Assembly: GCA_031367195.1 (NCBI GenBank)
Contig: JANLPL010000113.1
Location: 1-6,342, forward strand
DNA from: Roseiarcus sp031367195
Lineage (GTDB): Bacteria > Pseudomonadota > Alphaproteobacteria > Rhizobiales > Beijerinckiaceae
DNA length: 6,342 bases
Direction: 5' to 3'
Every line of letters begins with the position of its first letter. Within the stretch, counting starts at the first letter, position 1. Positions 1 to 5,964 of the stretch are shown here, in pieces. Under the pieces are notes generated by a model. That model saw only the letters and a list, made by a program, of their open reading frames with translations, did not search any database and was not told the DNA's origin. Position numbers and translations under genes: made by a program.

Positions 1-9
1 GCTTTCAAG

Positions 10-40
10 GGGACGACAAGTCCCGCGGGGAGAGGCCCGC
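10..40 (-). terminator. possible weak terminator hairpins after gpmA
   Basis: Two small GC-rich inverted repeats lie just past the gpmA stop codon. GGGAC (10-14) pairs with GTCCC (20-24) around a 5-base loop, and GCGGG (25-29) pairs with CCCGC (36-40) around a 6-base loop. Read on the minus strand no clear T-run follows, so these do not make a convincing Rho-independent terminator. They may slow transcription or mean nothing. Nothing else is visible in the first 41 bases. Confidence 0.2.
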
Positions 41-41
41 A

Positions 42-665
42 TCAGGAGGTCAGCACATCTTTCGAGGCGACGGTCGAATCCGGCTTCAGCCGATAGACCA
101 GCGGCACGCCGGTGGCGAGCTCCATGGCGGGGATGGTCTCTGGCGTCAGGCCGTCGAGCACCATCACGAGCGCGCGCAGCGAATTGCCGTGCGCGGCCAC
201 CAGCACGCGCTCGCCGCGCAGCACGGCGGGAAGAATATGCTGGCAATAATAGGGCAGCGCGCGGGCGACGGTGTCTTTCAGGCTTTCGCCACCGGGGGGC
301 GGCACGTCGTAGCTGCGCCGCCACAGATGCACCTGATCCTCGCCCCAGCGCTTGCGCGCGTCGTCCTTGTTGAGGCCGCAGAGATCGCCGTAGTCGCGCT
401 CGTTGAGCGCCTGATCCCGCGCGACCGGCAGGCCGGTCTGGCCGAGTTCGACCAGCGCGAGATCGAGCGTATGCTGGGCGCGGATCAGCGCCGAGGTGAA
501 GCAAATGTCGAAGGACAATCCACGCGCGCGGAGCCGCTGGCCAGCCTGTTTGGCCTCCTCGACGCCTGTCTGCGTGAGATCGGGGTCTTTCCAGCCGGTG
601 AACAGGTTCTTGAGGTTCCACTCGCTTTGGCCGTGGCGCAGCAGAACGAGCAAGTGATCGGACAT
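42..665 (-). CDS. gpmA: 2,3-bisphosphoglycerate-dependent phosphoglycerate mutase
   Basis: This cytosolic enzyme interconverts 3-phosphoglycerate and 2-phosphoglycerate in glycolysis and gluconeogenesis. The 207-residue product opens with the histidine phosphatase signature RHGQSEWN: R10, and H11, the residue that becomes phosphorylated. The block FTGWKDPDLTQTG follows. R62 in SALIRAQ, E89 in NERDYGDL and the second catalytic histidine H159 in AAHGNSLR complete the active site. The E. coli enzyme is about 250 residues. The shorter form, lacking an internal insertion, is the usual one in alphaproteobacteria, so this gene is complete. The ATG at 665 is preceded on the minus strand by GGGGG five bases upstream, a plausible ribosome binding site. 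The methyltransferase gene lies 62 bases upstream on the same strand and may be cotranscribed. Family assignment is secure. Confidence 0.95.
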   Translation of the reverse strand: MSDHLLVLLRHGQSEWNLKNLFTGWKDPDLTQTGVEEAKQAGQRLRARGLSFDICFTSALIRAQHTLDLALVELGQTGLPVARDQALNERDYGDLCGLNKDDARKRWGEDQVHLWRRSYDVPPPGGESLKDTVARALPYYCQHILPAVLRGERVLVAAHGNSLRALVMVLDGLTPETIPAMELATGVPLVYRLKPDSTVASKDVLTS

Positions 666-727
666 GAGTTCCCCCGACGAGCGAATCGGGCGCTAGAAAG
701 CACGTAACGCGGACGGCGCCAACCGGC

Positions 728-1468
728 TCAGGCGGGATTGCGGCTGGCGGTCGGGGCGAGCGCGGGCGCCAGCCGGATCAGCCGTTTCTGCGCCAGCCGG
801 CGCGCGCCGACGGGGCGATGGACCTGCTTGATCGCCTCGACGATATGCACGCCCGCGAAGGGCAAGCCCAGCGTCGCGCCGATCCGCTCGATCGCCGGCC
901 CCCAGGTGATGAACACGCGGCGGCGGAACGGCGGGGCGTAGAGCGCCTCGCCCCAGAACACCGAGGAGAAGGCGGCGTCCCGCACGAGATCGCGCAATTG
1001 CCCGCGCGAGAACGGCTGTCCGTGGCCGAACGGCGTGCCGTCGACCCGCGCCCAGACGCCGCGCCGCGACGGCGCGACGATGATCGCGCGCCCCTCCGGC
1101 GCCAGCACGCGCCACACTTCCTCCAGCACCGCGCTGGGATGTTCGGCCGATTCCAGGGCGTGGGCGACCAGCACGCGGTCGAGGCAGGCGTCGGGCAGCG
1201 GCAGCATGTCTTCCGCCACCAGCGCCGCCGCGTTGCGTTCGCCCGGCGGCCACAGCAGGACGCCTTGCGCGGCCGGCATCAGCGCCAGCGTCCGCGTCGC
1301 CTCGTCGCGGAAGCGGTCGAGATAGGGGCCGCAGAAGCCCAAGCCCATGATCGAGAGGCCGGCGCAGGTCTCCCAGCGCGCGCGCAGCACGCGGCCGATC
1401 AGACGGCGCGAGGCTTCTCCCAGCGGAGAAGCGTAGAAAGCGCTGAGTTCGTGGACGTCGAGCGTCAT
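728..1468 (-). CDS. class I SAM-dependent methyltransferase (Methyltransf_11-like)
   Basis: The 246-residue product resembles small UbiE/Methyltransf_11-type methyltransferases of alphaproteobacteria. Visible parts: an N-terminal helix with the block LSAFYASPLG (residues 8-17), a glycine-rich SAM-binding loop IMGLGFCG (40-47), an acidic and LPLPD block (86-93), and the post-I region with VLEEVWRVLAPEGR (114-127). The first acidic residue of the usual motif I (D-x-G-x-G) is replaced here, so the loop is somewhat degenerate. Substrate is unknown. I chose the ATG at 1468. An upstream ATG at 1528 would add 20 Arg-rich residues unlike the family and would run into the divergent gloB promoter region. 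A TATGAT (minus strand, 1501-1496) could be a -10 box, but no good -35 is in place. The gene is divergent from gloB and lies upstream of gpmA on the same strand. Fold is confident; activity is not shown. Confidence 0.8.
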   Translation of the reverse strand: MTLDVHELSAFYASPLGEASRRLIGRVLRARWETCAGLSIMGLGFCGPYLDRFRDEATRTLALMPAAQGVLLWPPGERNAAALVAEDMLPLPDACLDRVLVAHALESAEHPSAVLEEVWRVLAPEGRAIIVAPSRRGVWARVDGTPFGHGQPFSRGQLRDLVRDAAFSSVFWGEALYAPPFRRRVFITWGPAIERIGATLGLPFAGVHIVEAIKQVHRPVGARRLAQKRLIRLAPALAPTASRNPA

Positions 1469-1548
1469 GCGGTTACGGCGGTCCTTTGCCCGATCATCAT
1501 AGCCACTACGCGCCCGACAGGCTATCAAGCCGCCGTCGAGCGAGCCTC

Positions 1549-1554
1549 AAGGAG
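1549..1554 (+). promoter_or_regulatory. ribosome binding site of gloB
   Basis: AAGGAG lies 5 bases before the ATG at 1560, close to the ideal Shine-Dalgarno sequence, and fixes that start. The rest of the 91-base divergent gap (1469-1559) shows no clear plus-strand promoter hexamers. Confidence 0.7.
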
Positions 1555-1559
1555 CCGAT

Positions 1560-2330
1560 ATGACGACCCATGTGTTTCAGTTCCCCTGCCTTTCCGACAA
1601 TTACGGCGCGCTGATCCACGATTCCGGCTCCGGCCGCACCGCAGCCATCGACGCGCCCGACGGCGCGGCGGTGATCGCGGCGGCCCAGGCGCAGGGCTGG
1701 AAGCTCACCGATCTGCTCATCACCCACCACCACGCCGACCATGTGCAGGGCGTCCCGGCCGTGCGCGCGGCTTTTCCCGGCCTTCGCGTCATAGGCCCCG
1801 CCGGGGAGGCGGCGCGGATCGGCGGGGTCGATGTCGAAGTGAAAGAGGGCGATTATGTCGAAATCGGCGCGCTCAAGGCGCGCGTGATCGAGACGCCCGG
1901 CCACACCGCGGGCCAGGTGAACTATCTGTTCGAGGAGGATCAGATCGCCTTCACCGGCGACACGCTGTTTTCGCTCGGCTGCGGCCGCGTGCTTGAGACG
2001 CCGTTGCCGGTGATGTGGAGTTCGCTCGCCAAACTCGCGGCTCTGCCGGGTGAGACGCAGGTCTATTGCGGGCACGAATATACCGAGGCCAACGCCCGCT
2101 TCGCGCTTTCGATCGAGCCCGGCAACGTCGATCTCGTCGCGCGCGCCGAGGCGGTGAAGGCGCTGCGCGCGAAGGGACTGCCGACGCTTCCGACCACAAT
2201 CGCGCTCGAACTCGCCACCAACCCTTTTCTGCGCGCGGAAATTCCCGCCGTGCAAAAGGCGGTCGGGCTCGAAGGGGCCGATCCGGCGCAGGTGTTCGCC
2301 GAGATCCGACGTCGCAAGGATAGTTTCTGA
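1560..2330 (+). CDS. gloB: hydroxyacylglutathione hydrolase (glyoxalase II)
   Basis: This enzyme hydrolyses S-lactoylglutathione to D-lactate and glutathione, the second step of methylglyoxal detoxification. The 256-residue product is a metallo-beta-lactamase fold enzyme followed by the glyoxalase II C-terminal domain, which is the full length for the family. The metal site is complete: THHHADH at 55-61 (H56, H58, D60, H61), H115 in TPGHTAG, D134 in FTGDTLF and H172 in YCGHEYT. R143 in GCGR and the C-terminal RRRKD are in the positions that bind glutathione in characterised enzymes. The N-terminal block FPCLSDNYG is also typical. The start is set by a strong AAGGAG. The gene is divergent from the methyltransferase and is followed after 98 bases by the c-di-GMP gene, which appears to have its own promoter. 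Assignment is secure. Confidence 0.95.
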   Translation: MTTHVFQFPCLSDNYGALIHDSGSGRTAAIDAPDGAAVIAAAQAQGWKLTDLLITHHHADHVQGVPAVRAAFPGLRVIGPAGEAARIGGVDVEVKEGDYVEIGALKARVIETPGHTAGQVNYLFEEDQIAFTGDTLFSLGCGRVLETPLPVMWSSLAKLAALPGETQVYCGHEYTEANARFALSIEPGNVDLVARAEAVKALRAKGLPTLPTTIALELATNPFLRAEIPAVQKAVGLEGADPAQVFAEIRRRKDSF

Positions 2331-2339
2331 ACGCCCGAC

Positions 2340-2355
2340 TTAAGCGCGCATTAAC
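2340..2355 (+). promoter_or_regulatory. CtrA-type binding box TTAA-N7-TTAAC
   Basis: TTAA (2340-2343), seven bases, then TTAAC (2351-2355) is an exact match to the binding site of CtrA, the alphaproteobacterial cell-cycle response regulator. It lies between the gloB stop and the TTG start of the c-di-GMP gene, 73 bases before that start. No other TTAA-N7-TTAA was noticed in the window, and AT-only tetramers are rare in sequence this GC-rich. Direct regulation is inferred, not shown. Confidence 0.5.
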
Positions 2356-2370
2356 CGCTACCGACGCAGA

Positions 2371-2398
2371 TTGCCGGCCAGACGTCGGCGGCTATTCC
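2371..2398 (+). promoter_or_regulatory. possible promoter of the GGDEF-EAL gene
   Basis: TTGCCGG (2371-2377), a 13-base spacer and GCTATTCC (2391-2398) resemble the alphaproteobacterial housekeeping promoter described in Caulobacter (TTGaCgS-N10-14-GCTANAWC), with a few mismatches. Transcription would begin near 2405 and give a leader of about 24 bases that includes AGAGG at 2415-2419. The CtrA-type box would then be centred roughly 58 bases upstream of that start. Confidence 0.35.
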
Positions 2399-2428
2399 TC
2401 GCCGCGCGACAGCCAGAGGCGGCGAGGT

Positions 2429-4129
2429 TTGGCCAAACTGCAACCGACCGACGCGACGCCGTTGCGCGACGCCGAAAATCCGATCGCCATCCTCAATGCG
2501 CTCGACGCGGTGGTCTATGACTGGGAGATCGCCAGCGACCGGCTGATCCACGGCCCCAACGCCGGCCGCGCTTTGCGCGGATTGCCCGAGGCCGCCTTGA
2601 CCACGGGCGCGGGCTTTGCGTCCCTCGTCACCGCCGATTCCGACGCCTCGCGCTATCTCGCGGTGTTCAATGGCCTGACCGCCGACGAGGGCGGCGGCGC
2701 GCCGTTTCGGGTCCATTACAATCTCAGCGACGGCATGGGCTTGAACCTCGCGGTCGAGGATTTCGGCCGCTGGTTCGCCGACGCCGACGGCCGGCCGAGC
2801 CGGGTGCATGGCCTGTTGCGGGTTCTGTCGCGGGCGGGCCAGGCGCCGGCCAATGTCGTGGAGTCCGAGGAGGGCGGCGAGCAGACCCTGTGCAGTCGGC
2901 GCGCCTTCAACGCCTGGGTCGACGAGCGTTGCGCCGAGCCGCGCGCGCCCGACACTTCGCTGGCGATGATGGTGGTCGGGCTCGCCGACCTTCCCGCGAT
3001 CAACGCCCGCCACGGCTATGACGCCGGCGATGACCTCATCCGGGCGGCCGGGCGCCGTCTGGCGCTGAGCCTGCGCGGCGGCGACAAACTCGTGCGTTAT
3101 TCCGGGGGAAAATTCGCGCTGCTGGTCGCGCTCGGGGTCAATGATCAGCCCTCGGTGGCGGCCACGCGCCTGGCCAACCGCGTCAACGCCGAATGCTACC
3201 CCACCCATGTGGGACCGTTGCGCGCCCTGGCGCGCGTCGGGGTCGCCCTCAGCCCGCGCCACGCGCGCAGCGCGCATCTGTTGCTGCAACGCGCCGACGA
3301 GGCGCTTAGCGCCGCCTTCGACACGGGCGAAGCGGTTGCGGTCTATACCGCCAATGACGCGCTGGCGGAGGCGCGGCGGCGCGAGGCCTGGGTCGGCGAC
3401 GAAATCGTCGCCGCGCTCAACGACCGCCGTCTCGATCTCGCCTTCCAGCCGATCGCCCCGACCGGGCCCATGCTGCCGCCGTTTGAAGAGGCGCTGGTGC
3501 GGCTGCGTCTGACCGACGGCGGGATTCTCGACGCCGACGCGATCGTGCCGGTGGCGGAAAAGCTTGATCTGATCGAGATGATCGACGAGCGCGTGCTGGA
3601 GCTCGCCGTCGCGCAGCTCTCAGCCGAGCCGTCGCGGCGGCTGTCGCTCAACGTCTCGATGGCTTCGCTGCTGTCGGCGGGCTGGTTCGAGCGCCTGCGC
3701 GACCGGCTGGCGGGCGCGCCGGGCGCGGCGGCGCGGCTGACGATCGAGATCGTCGAGGCCCACGCGGTCGCCAGGATCGCCGAGACGGCGCGCGTGCTGG
3801 CGCAGGCGAAATCGCTCGGCCTGCGGGTGGCGATCGACGATTTCGGCGCCGGCCACACTTCGTTGAAGAACCTGCGCAGCCTCGGCGTCGATATGGTCAA
3901 GATCGACGGCGCCTTCGTGCAGGCGCTGGCGAGCTCGGCCGACGACAGGTTTTTCGTGCGCTCGCTCGCTGCGCTGGCGCGCCATCTCGGCATCGCCACG
4001 GTGGCGGAATGGGTCGAGGATGAGGAATCGGCCCGTCTGCTGCGCGACTGGGGCATCGACTACCTCCAGGGCCACTATATCGGACGCGCGCAGACGCGCG
4101 GCGCCGCGCCCGCCGTGGCTAGCGCCTGA
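2429..4129 (+). CDS. PAS-like / degenerate GGDEF / EAL c-di-GMP protein
   Basis: A 566-residue signalling protein with no membrane segment or signal peptide, so probably cytosolic. Residues about 15-135 look like a PAS domain (strand-rich, with DFGRWFADADGRPSRVHG near its end). Residues about 150-310 form a GGDEF domain whose signature is SGGKF (225-229) instead of GGDEF, so it should not make c-di-GMP. Residues about 325-555 form an EAL domain with the expected catalytic set: E354 of EAL, N408, E440 and E443 (EIVE), D470 and D471 of DDFG, K491 of KID, E527, and Q547 of QG. It therefore probably hydrolyses c-di-GMP. AEGVE reads AEWVE (526-530). The start is TTG at 2429. The frame is open back to the gloB stop but has no ATG or GTG there, and the first in-frame ATG is inside the PAS-like domain. 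AGAGG sits 9 bases upstream. The PAS-like domain may bind a ligand or cofactor and tune the EAL output. Confidence 0.88.
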   Translation: MAKLQPTDATPLRDAENPIAILNALDAVVYDWEIASDRLIHGPNAGRALRGLPEAALTTGAGFASLVTADSDASRYLAVFNGLTADEGGGAPFRVHYNLSDGMGLNLAVEDFGRWFADADGRPSRVHGLLRVLSRAGQAPANVVESEEGGEQTLCSRRAFNAWVDERCAEPRAPDTSLAMMVVGLADLPAINARHGYDAGDDLIRAAGRRLALSLRGGDKLVRYSGGKFALLVALGVNDQPSVAATRLANRVNAECYPTHVGPLRALARVGVALSPRHARSAHLLLQRADEALSAAFDTGEAVAVYTANDALAEARRREAWVGDEIVAALNDRRLDLAFQPIAPTGPMLPPFEEALVRLRLTDGGILDADAIVPVAEKLDLIEMIDERVLELAVAQLSAEPSRRLSLNVSMASLLSAGWFERLRDRLAGAPGAAARLTIEIVEAHAVARIAETARVLAQAKSLGLRVAIDDFGAGHTSLKNLRSLGVDMVKIDGAFVQALASSADDRFFVRSLAALARHLGIATVAEWVEDEESARLLRDWGIDYLQGHYIGRAQTRGAAPAVASA

Positions 4130-4132
4130 AAC

Positions 4133-4711
4133 TCATTTCTTTTCGGCCATCTCGTCGAGTCGACGCTTCATTTCGCTGAGCTGGTCGCGCAATTCGCCGA
4201 TTTCCGAATTGCCTTCTTTCGCGGGCGCCGGCGGCGTCGGTCCGTCGGGGAACGGCGTGAAAATGCCGAGCGCCTTGTTGAAGGCCGCGAGATTTTTCCG
4301 CGTCAGTTCCTGCAACGCAGCGAACGAGGCGGCGGAATAGGCGTTGGGATCGATCGTGCGCGACATCGATTCGCGCATCTTGTGCTGCTCGCCCGTAAAG
4401 CGGTCGATGGAATATTCGAGATAACTCGGCAGCAAAGCCTGCACGCTGTCGCCATAGAAGCGGATCACCTGGCGCAGGAAGGAGATCGGCAGCACCGACT
4501 GGCCCTCGACCCCCTCCTGTTCGAAGATGATCTGCGTCAGGACCGAGCGGGTGATTTCCTCGTTAGTCTTGGCGTCGTAAACGACGAAATCCTCGCCCGA
4601 CTTAACCATCTTGGCGAGGTCGGCCAACGTAACGTAGGCGCTGGAGGCGGTATTATAGAGCCGGCGATTCGCGTATTTCTTGATCGTGATCGGTGTTCCG
4701 GCGTTCGTCAT
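4133..4711 (-). CDS. phaR: polyhydroxyalkanoate synthesis repressor PhaR
   Basis: PhaR represses phasin and other polyhydroxyalkanoate genes, and its own gene, and is titrated away when it binds the growing polymer granule. The 192-residue product has the hallmark N-terminal DNA-binding domain ITIKKYANRRLYNT (8-21), continuing through VTLADLAKMV and FVVYDAKTNEEITRSVLTQIIFEQE to about residue 66. A polymer-binding region with LPISFLRQVIRFYGDSVQ (74-91) and LPSYLEYSIDRF (94-105) follows. After a Pro-rich linker near residues 152-164, a charged, probably coiled-coil tail (about 170-192) ends the protein. The ATG at 4711 gives the usual N-terminus, although the ribosome binding site is weak. phaR converges on the c-di-GMP gene with 3 bases between the stops and is divergent from the sugar kinase. 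No pha biosynthesis gene lies within the window. Assignment is secure. Confidence 0.95.
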   Translation of the reverse strand: MTNAGTPITIKKYANRRLYNTASSAYVTLADLAKMVKSGEDFVVYDAKTNEEITRSVLTQIIFEQEGVEGQSVLPISFLRQVIRFYGDSVQALLPSYLEYSIDRFTGEQHKMRESMSRTIDPNAYSAASFAALQELTRKNLAAFNKALGIFTPFPDGPTPPAPAKEGNSEIGELRDQLSEMKRRLDEMAEKK

Positions 4712-4919
4712 ATGGTGCGCGCCTGCTGCGAAATGCGAAGTTGATCGCAGAATAAGCAGATTTTTTCGTTTGGGAACAGCAATTTTCGCAATTGCGAGAT
4801 CGATTGCGCCGCAACGCGGCGCCTGTCGCCGCGATTGACAAGCCGGGCTTCGACCGCAAACCTGCGTCCGGCATGTCGTCGATCTGCGAAAAGCTTCCCC
4901 CTGTCGCCGGCCCGCTCAC
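4712..4919. promoter_or_regulatory. phaR / PfkB divergent control region
   Basis: This 208-base gap is locally AT-richer than the genes on either side and full of small symmetries. CTGCG (4726-4730) and CGCAG (4746-4750) are inverted around 15 bases. GCAGA occurs twice as a direct repeat (4747-4751 and 4756-4760). TCGCAATTGCGA (4786-4797) is a perfect 12-base palindrome. PhaR proteins of Paracoccus are reported to bind CTGC/GCAG-type TGC-rich elements and to repress their own gene, so the elements nearest phaR are candidate PhaR operators. This is inference. A good phaR promoter could not be fixed. Confidence 0.4.
4835..4840 (+). promoter_or_regulatory. possible -35 box of the PfkB kinase gene
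   Basis: TTGACA at 4835-4840 is a perfect -35 hexamer 79 bases before the GTG start. At the right distance only a poor -10 (AAACCT, 4858-4863) is present. Weak -10 boxes are common in alphaproteobacteria, so this remains possible but unproven. Confidence 0.3.
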
Positions 4920-5912
4920 GTGAAGCGGGGGCTGCTGCAACTCACCGGCGCGGTGATCGACATTTTGCAAAGGGTCGAGCGCCTGCCGCGCCCGGGCGAA
5001 GGGCTGACCGCGCAAGCCGCTGGGATTGGGGCGGGCGGAGGCTTCAACGCCATCGCCGCCGCGAGACGGGCGGGGGCGGACGTCGCCTATGGCGGCGCGT
5101 TGGGGACGGGGCCGTTCGCCGACATCGTACGTGCGGCGTTGGCGGCGGAGGGAGCGCCCGTGTTGCAGCGGCGCCGCATCGCGCAAGACCAGGGGTTTTG
5201 CACGGTGCTGGTCGAGAGCGACGGCGAGCGCGCTTACGTCTATACGCCCGGCGCCGAGCGGGCGGCGACGGCGGACGATCTGGCGGCGCTGCCGGCGGCG
5301 GATTTCCAATGGGCGCTGCTCAGCGGCTACGCGGCGCCTTCGGGCGAAGACATTTTCGGCGACTGGCTCGACGCCTTGCCGCGCTCGGTGACGCTGATGT
5401 TCGACCCGACGCCGCTTGCCGTGATCGTCGGCCGCGCAGGCGTGGCGCGCGCCCTGGCGCGGGCGGATTGGGTGAGCGCGAACCGCCGCGAGGCGCAGGC
5501 GCTGACGGGGTTGGACCCCGCGCGCGCGGCCGAGGCTTTGTCGCAGGGGCGGCGCGGGGCAGTGGTGCGCGACGGCGCGAACGGGTGCTGGGTGGCTTGC
5601 AGCGGCGCGGCCGTGCTTGTGCCGGGGTTCCCGGTGGCGGCGGTGGATAGCGCGGGGGCGGGCGACGCGCATGTGGGGTCGTTCATCGCCGCGCTGATGG
5701 CGGGAGAGGCGCCGGTGGCGGCGGCGCGGTTCGCCAATGCGGCGGCGGCGATCACGGTGACGCGACTGGGGGCGGCGACGGCGCCGGAGCGGGGGGAGAC
5801 GGAGGGGTTGTGGGGGGGGGAAGTTGGTAGGCAGGGAGATCGCAGGGCTGCCGTTTTCGGCGAGCGCACACGCGCTGAAACAGACCGGGGGAAGAACCAA
5901 AAACGAGCTTGA
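4920..5912 (+). CDS. PfkB-family (ribokinase-like) carbohydrate kinase
   Basis: This kinase should transfer phosphate from ATP to a sugar or nucleoside hydroxyl; the substrate cannot be told from sequence. The product is 330 residues. Seen in order: the first strand with D14 (LTGAVIDIL), the glycine-rich substrate loop AGGGFN (38-43) with the following AAARRAG and GALGTGPF blocks, the NxxE motif NRRE (188-191) used for Mg/phosphate binding, and the second PfkB signature DSAGAGDAH (243-251) with catalytic base D249. The usual Phe after GAGDA is His. Family similarity ends near TAPERGETEGL (about residue 297). It is followed by a nine-G run (5812-5820) and about 30 Arg-rich residues that look like non-coding translation. 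Families of this kind normally end near 300 residues. GTG at 4920 gives the normal N-terminus, but no clear ribosome binding site precedes it. The stop overlaps the TTGACA of the next gene's promoter region. Confidence 0.85.
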   Translation: MKRGLLQLTGAVIDILQRVERLPRPGEGLTAQAAGIGAGGGFNAIAAARRAGADVAYGGALGTGPFADIVRAALAAEGAPVLQRRRIAQDQGFCTVLVESDGERAYVYTPGAERAATADDLAALPAADFQWALLSGYAAPSGEDIFGDWLDALPRSVTLMFDPTPLAVIVGRAGVARALARADWVSANRREAQALTGLDPARAAEALSQGRRGAVVRDGANGCWVACSGAAVLVPGFPVAAVDSAGAGDAHVGSFIAALMAGEAPVAAARFANAAAAITVTRLGAATAPERGETEGLWGGEVGRQGDRRAAVFGERTRAETDRGKNQKRA

Positions 5913-5937
5913 CACTCCTGTGAGTATCGATCACACT
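5909..5937 (+). promoter_or_regulatory. candidate promoter of the HTH-ParA gene
   Basis: TTGACA (5909-5914) is a perfect -35 box. At 17 bases' spacing lies CACACT (5932-5937), which matches the -10 consensus at three positions, including the important second and sixth. The tandem palindromes begin inside the spacer and run past the -10, so a protein bound there would block RNA polymerase. TATAAC at 5943-5948 is a better-looking -10 but lies too far from this -35. Confidence 0.45.
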
Positions 5938-5955
5938 GTGAATATAACTCACAGG
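5917..5955. repeat. two tandem 18-base palindromic operator units
   Basis: TGTGA-N7-TCACA occurs twice head to tail, at 5919-5935 and 5937-5953, with one base between (period 18). The 18-base units starting at C5918 and C5936 agree at 14 positions, the differences being within the N7 spacer. The whole block is also symmetric about base 5936: outer arms CCTGTGAGT (5917-5925) and ACTCACAGG (5947-5955) are exact reverse complements. Four identical half-sites thus lie between the -35 box and the ribosome binding site of the ParA-like gene. This is the layout expected for an operator or partition site bound by a dimeric HTH protein, most simply the gene's own product. Confidence 0.8.
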
Positions 5956-5957
5956 AA
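5953..5957 (+). promoter_or_regulatory. ribosome binding site of the HTH-ParA gene
   Basis: AGGAA lies 7 bases before the ATG at 5965. Upstream in-frame GTG codons at 5920 and 5938 lie inside the palindromic operator and have no such site, so 5965 is the preferred start. Confidence 0.6.
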
Positions 5958-5964
5958 CCGACGG

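Noticed and set aside
1496..1501. TATGAT on the minus strand as the methyltransferase -10 box
   Set aside because: The only -35-like sequence, TTGATA, is 21 bases away, so the pair is too widely spaced to list as a promoter.
818..1996. A 392-codon open frame on the plus strand
   Set aside because: It is antisense to the methyltransferase and runs out of frame into gloB, with Arg-rich composition and no recognisable domain.
2351..3289. A 312-codon open frame on the minus strand
   Set aside because: It is antisense to the PAS-like and GGDEF part of a well-supported gene and shows no family motif.
5820..5910. A tRNA gene or attachment repeat at the composition boundary
   Set aside because: No tRNA-like fold was found, and with only one end of the element visible no direct repeat can be defined.
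4653..5915. A 420-codon open frame on the minus strand opposite the kinase
   Set aside because: Its translation is Arg/Pro/His-rich low complexity without family features, and it lies antisense to a clear PfkB gene and overlaps the phaR start; it is a by-product of high GC.
5943..5948. TATAAC as the -10 box paired with TTGACA at 5909
   Set aside because: The spacer would be 28 bases, far beyond the usual 16-18; CACACT at 17 bases is the more likely partner though a weak match.
5919..5953. CRP (cAMP receptor) binding sites
   Set aside because: The half-sites TGTGA and TCACA match, but the spacer is seven bases in both units where CRP needs six, and the tandem arrangement fits a dedicated operator better.
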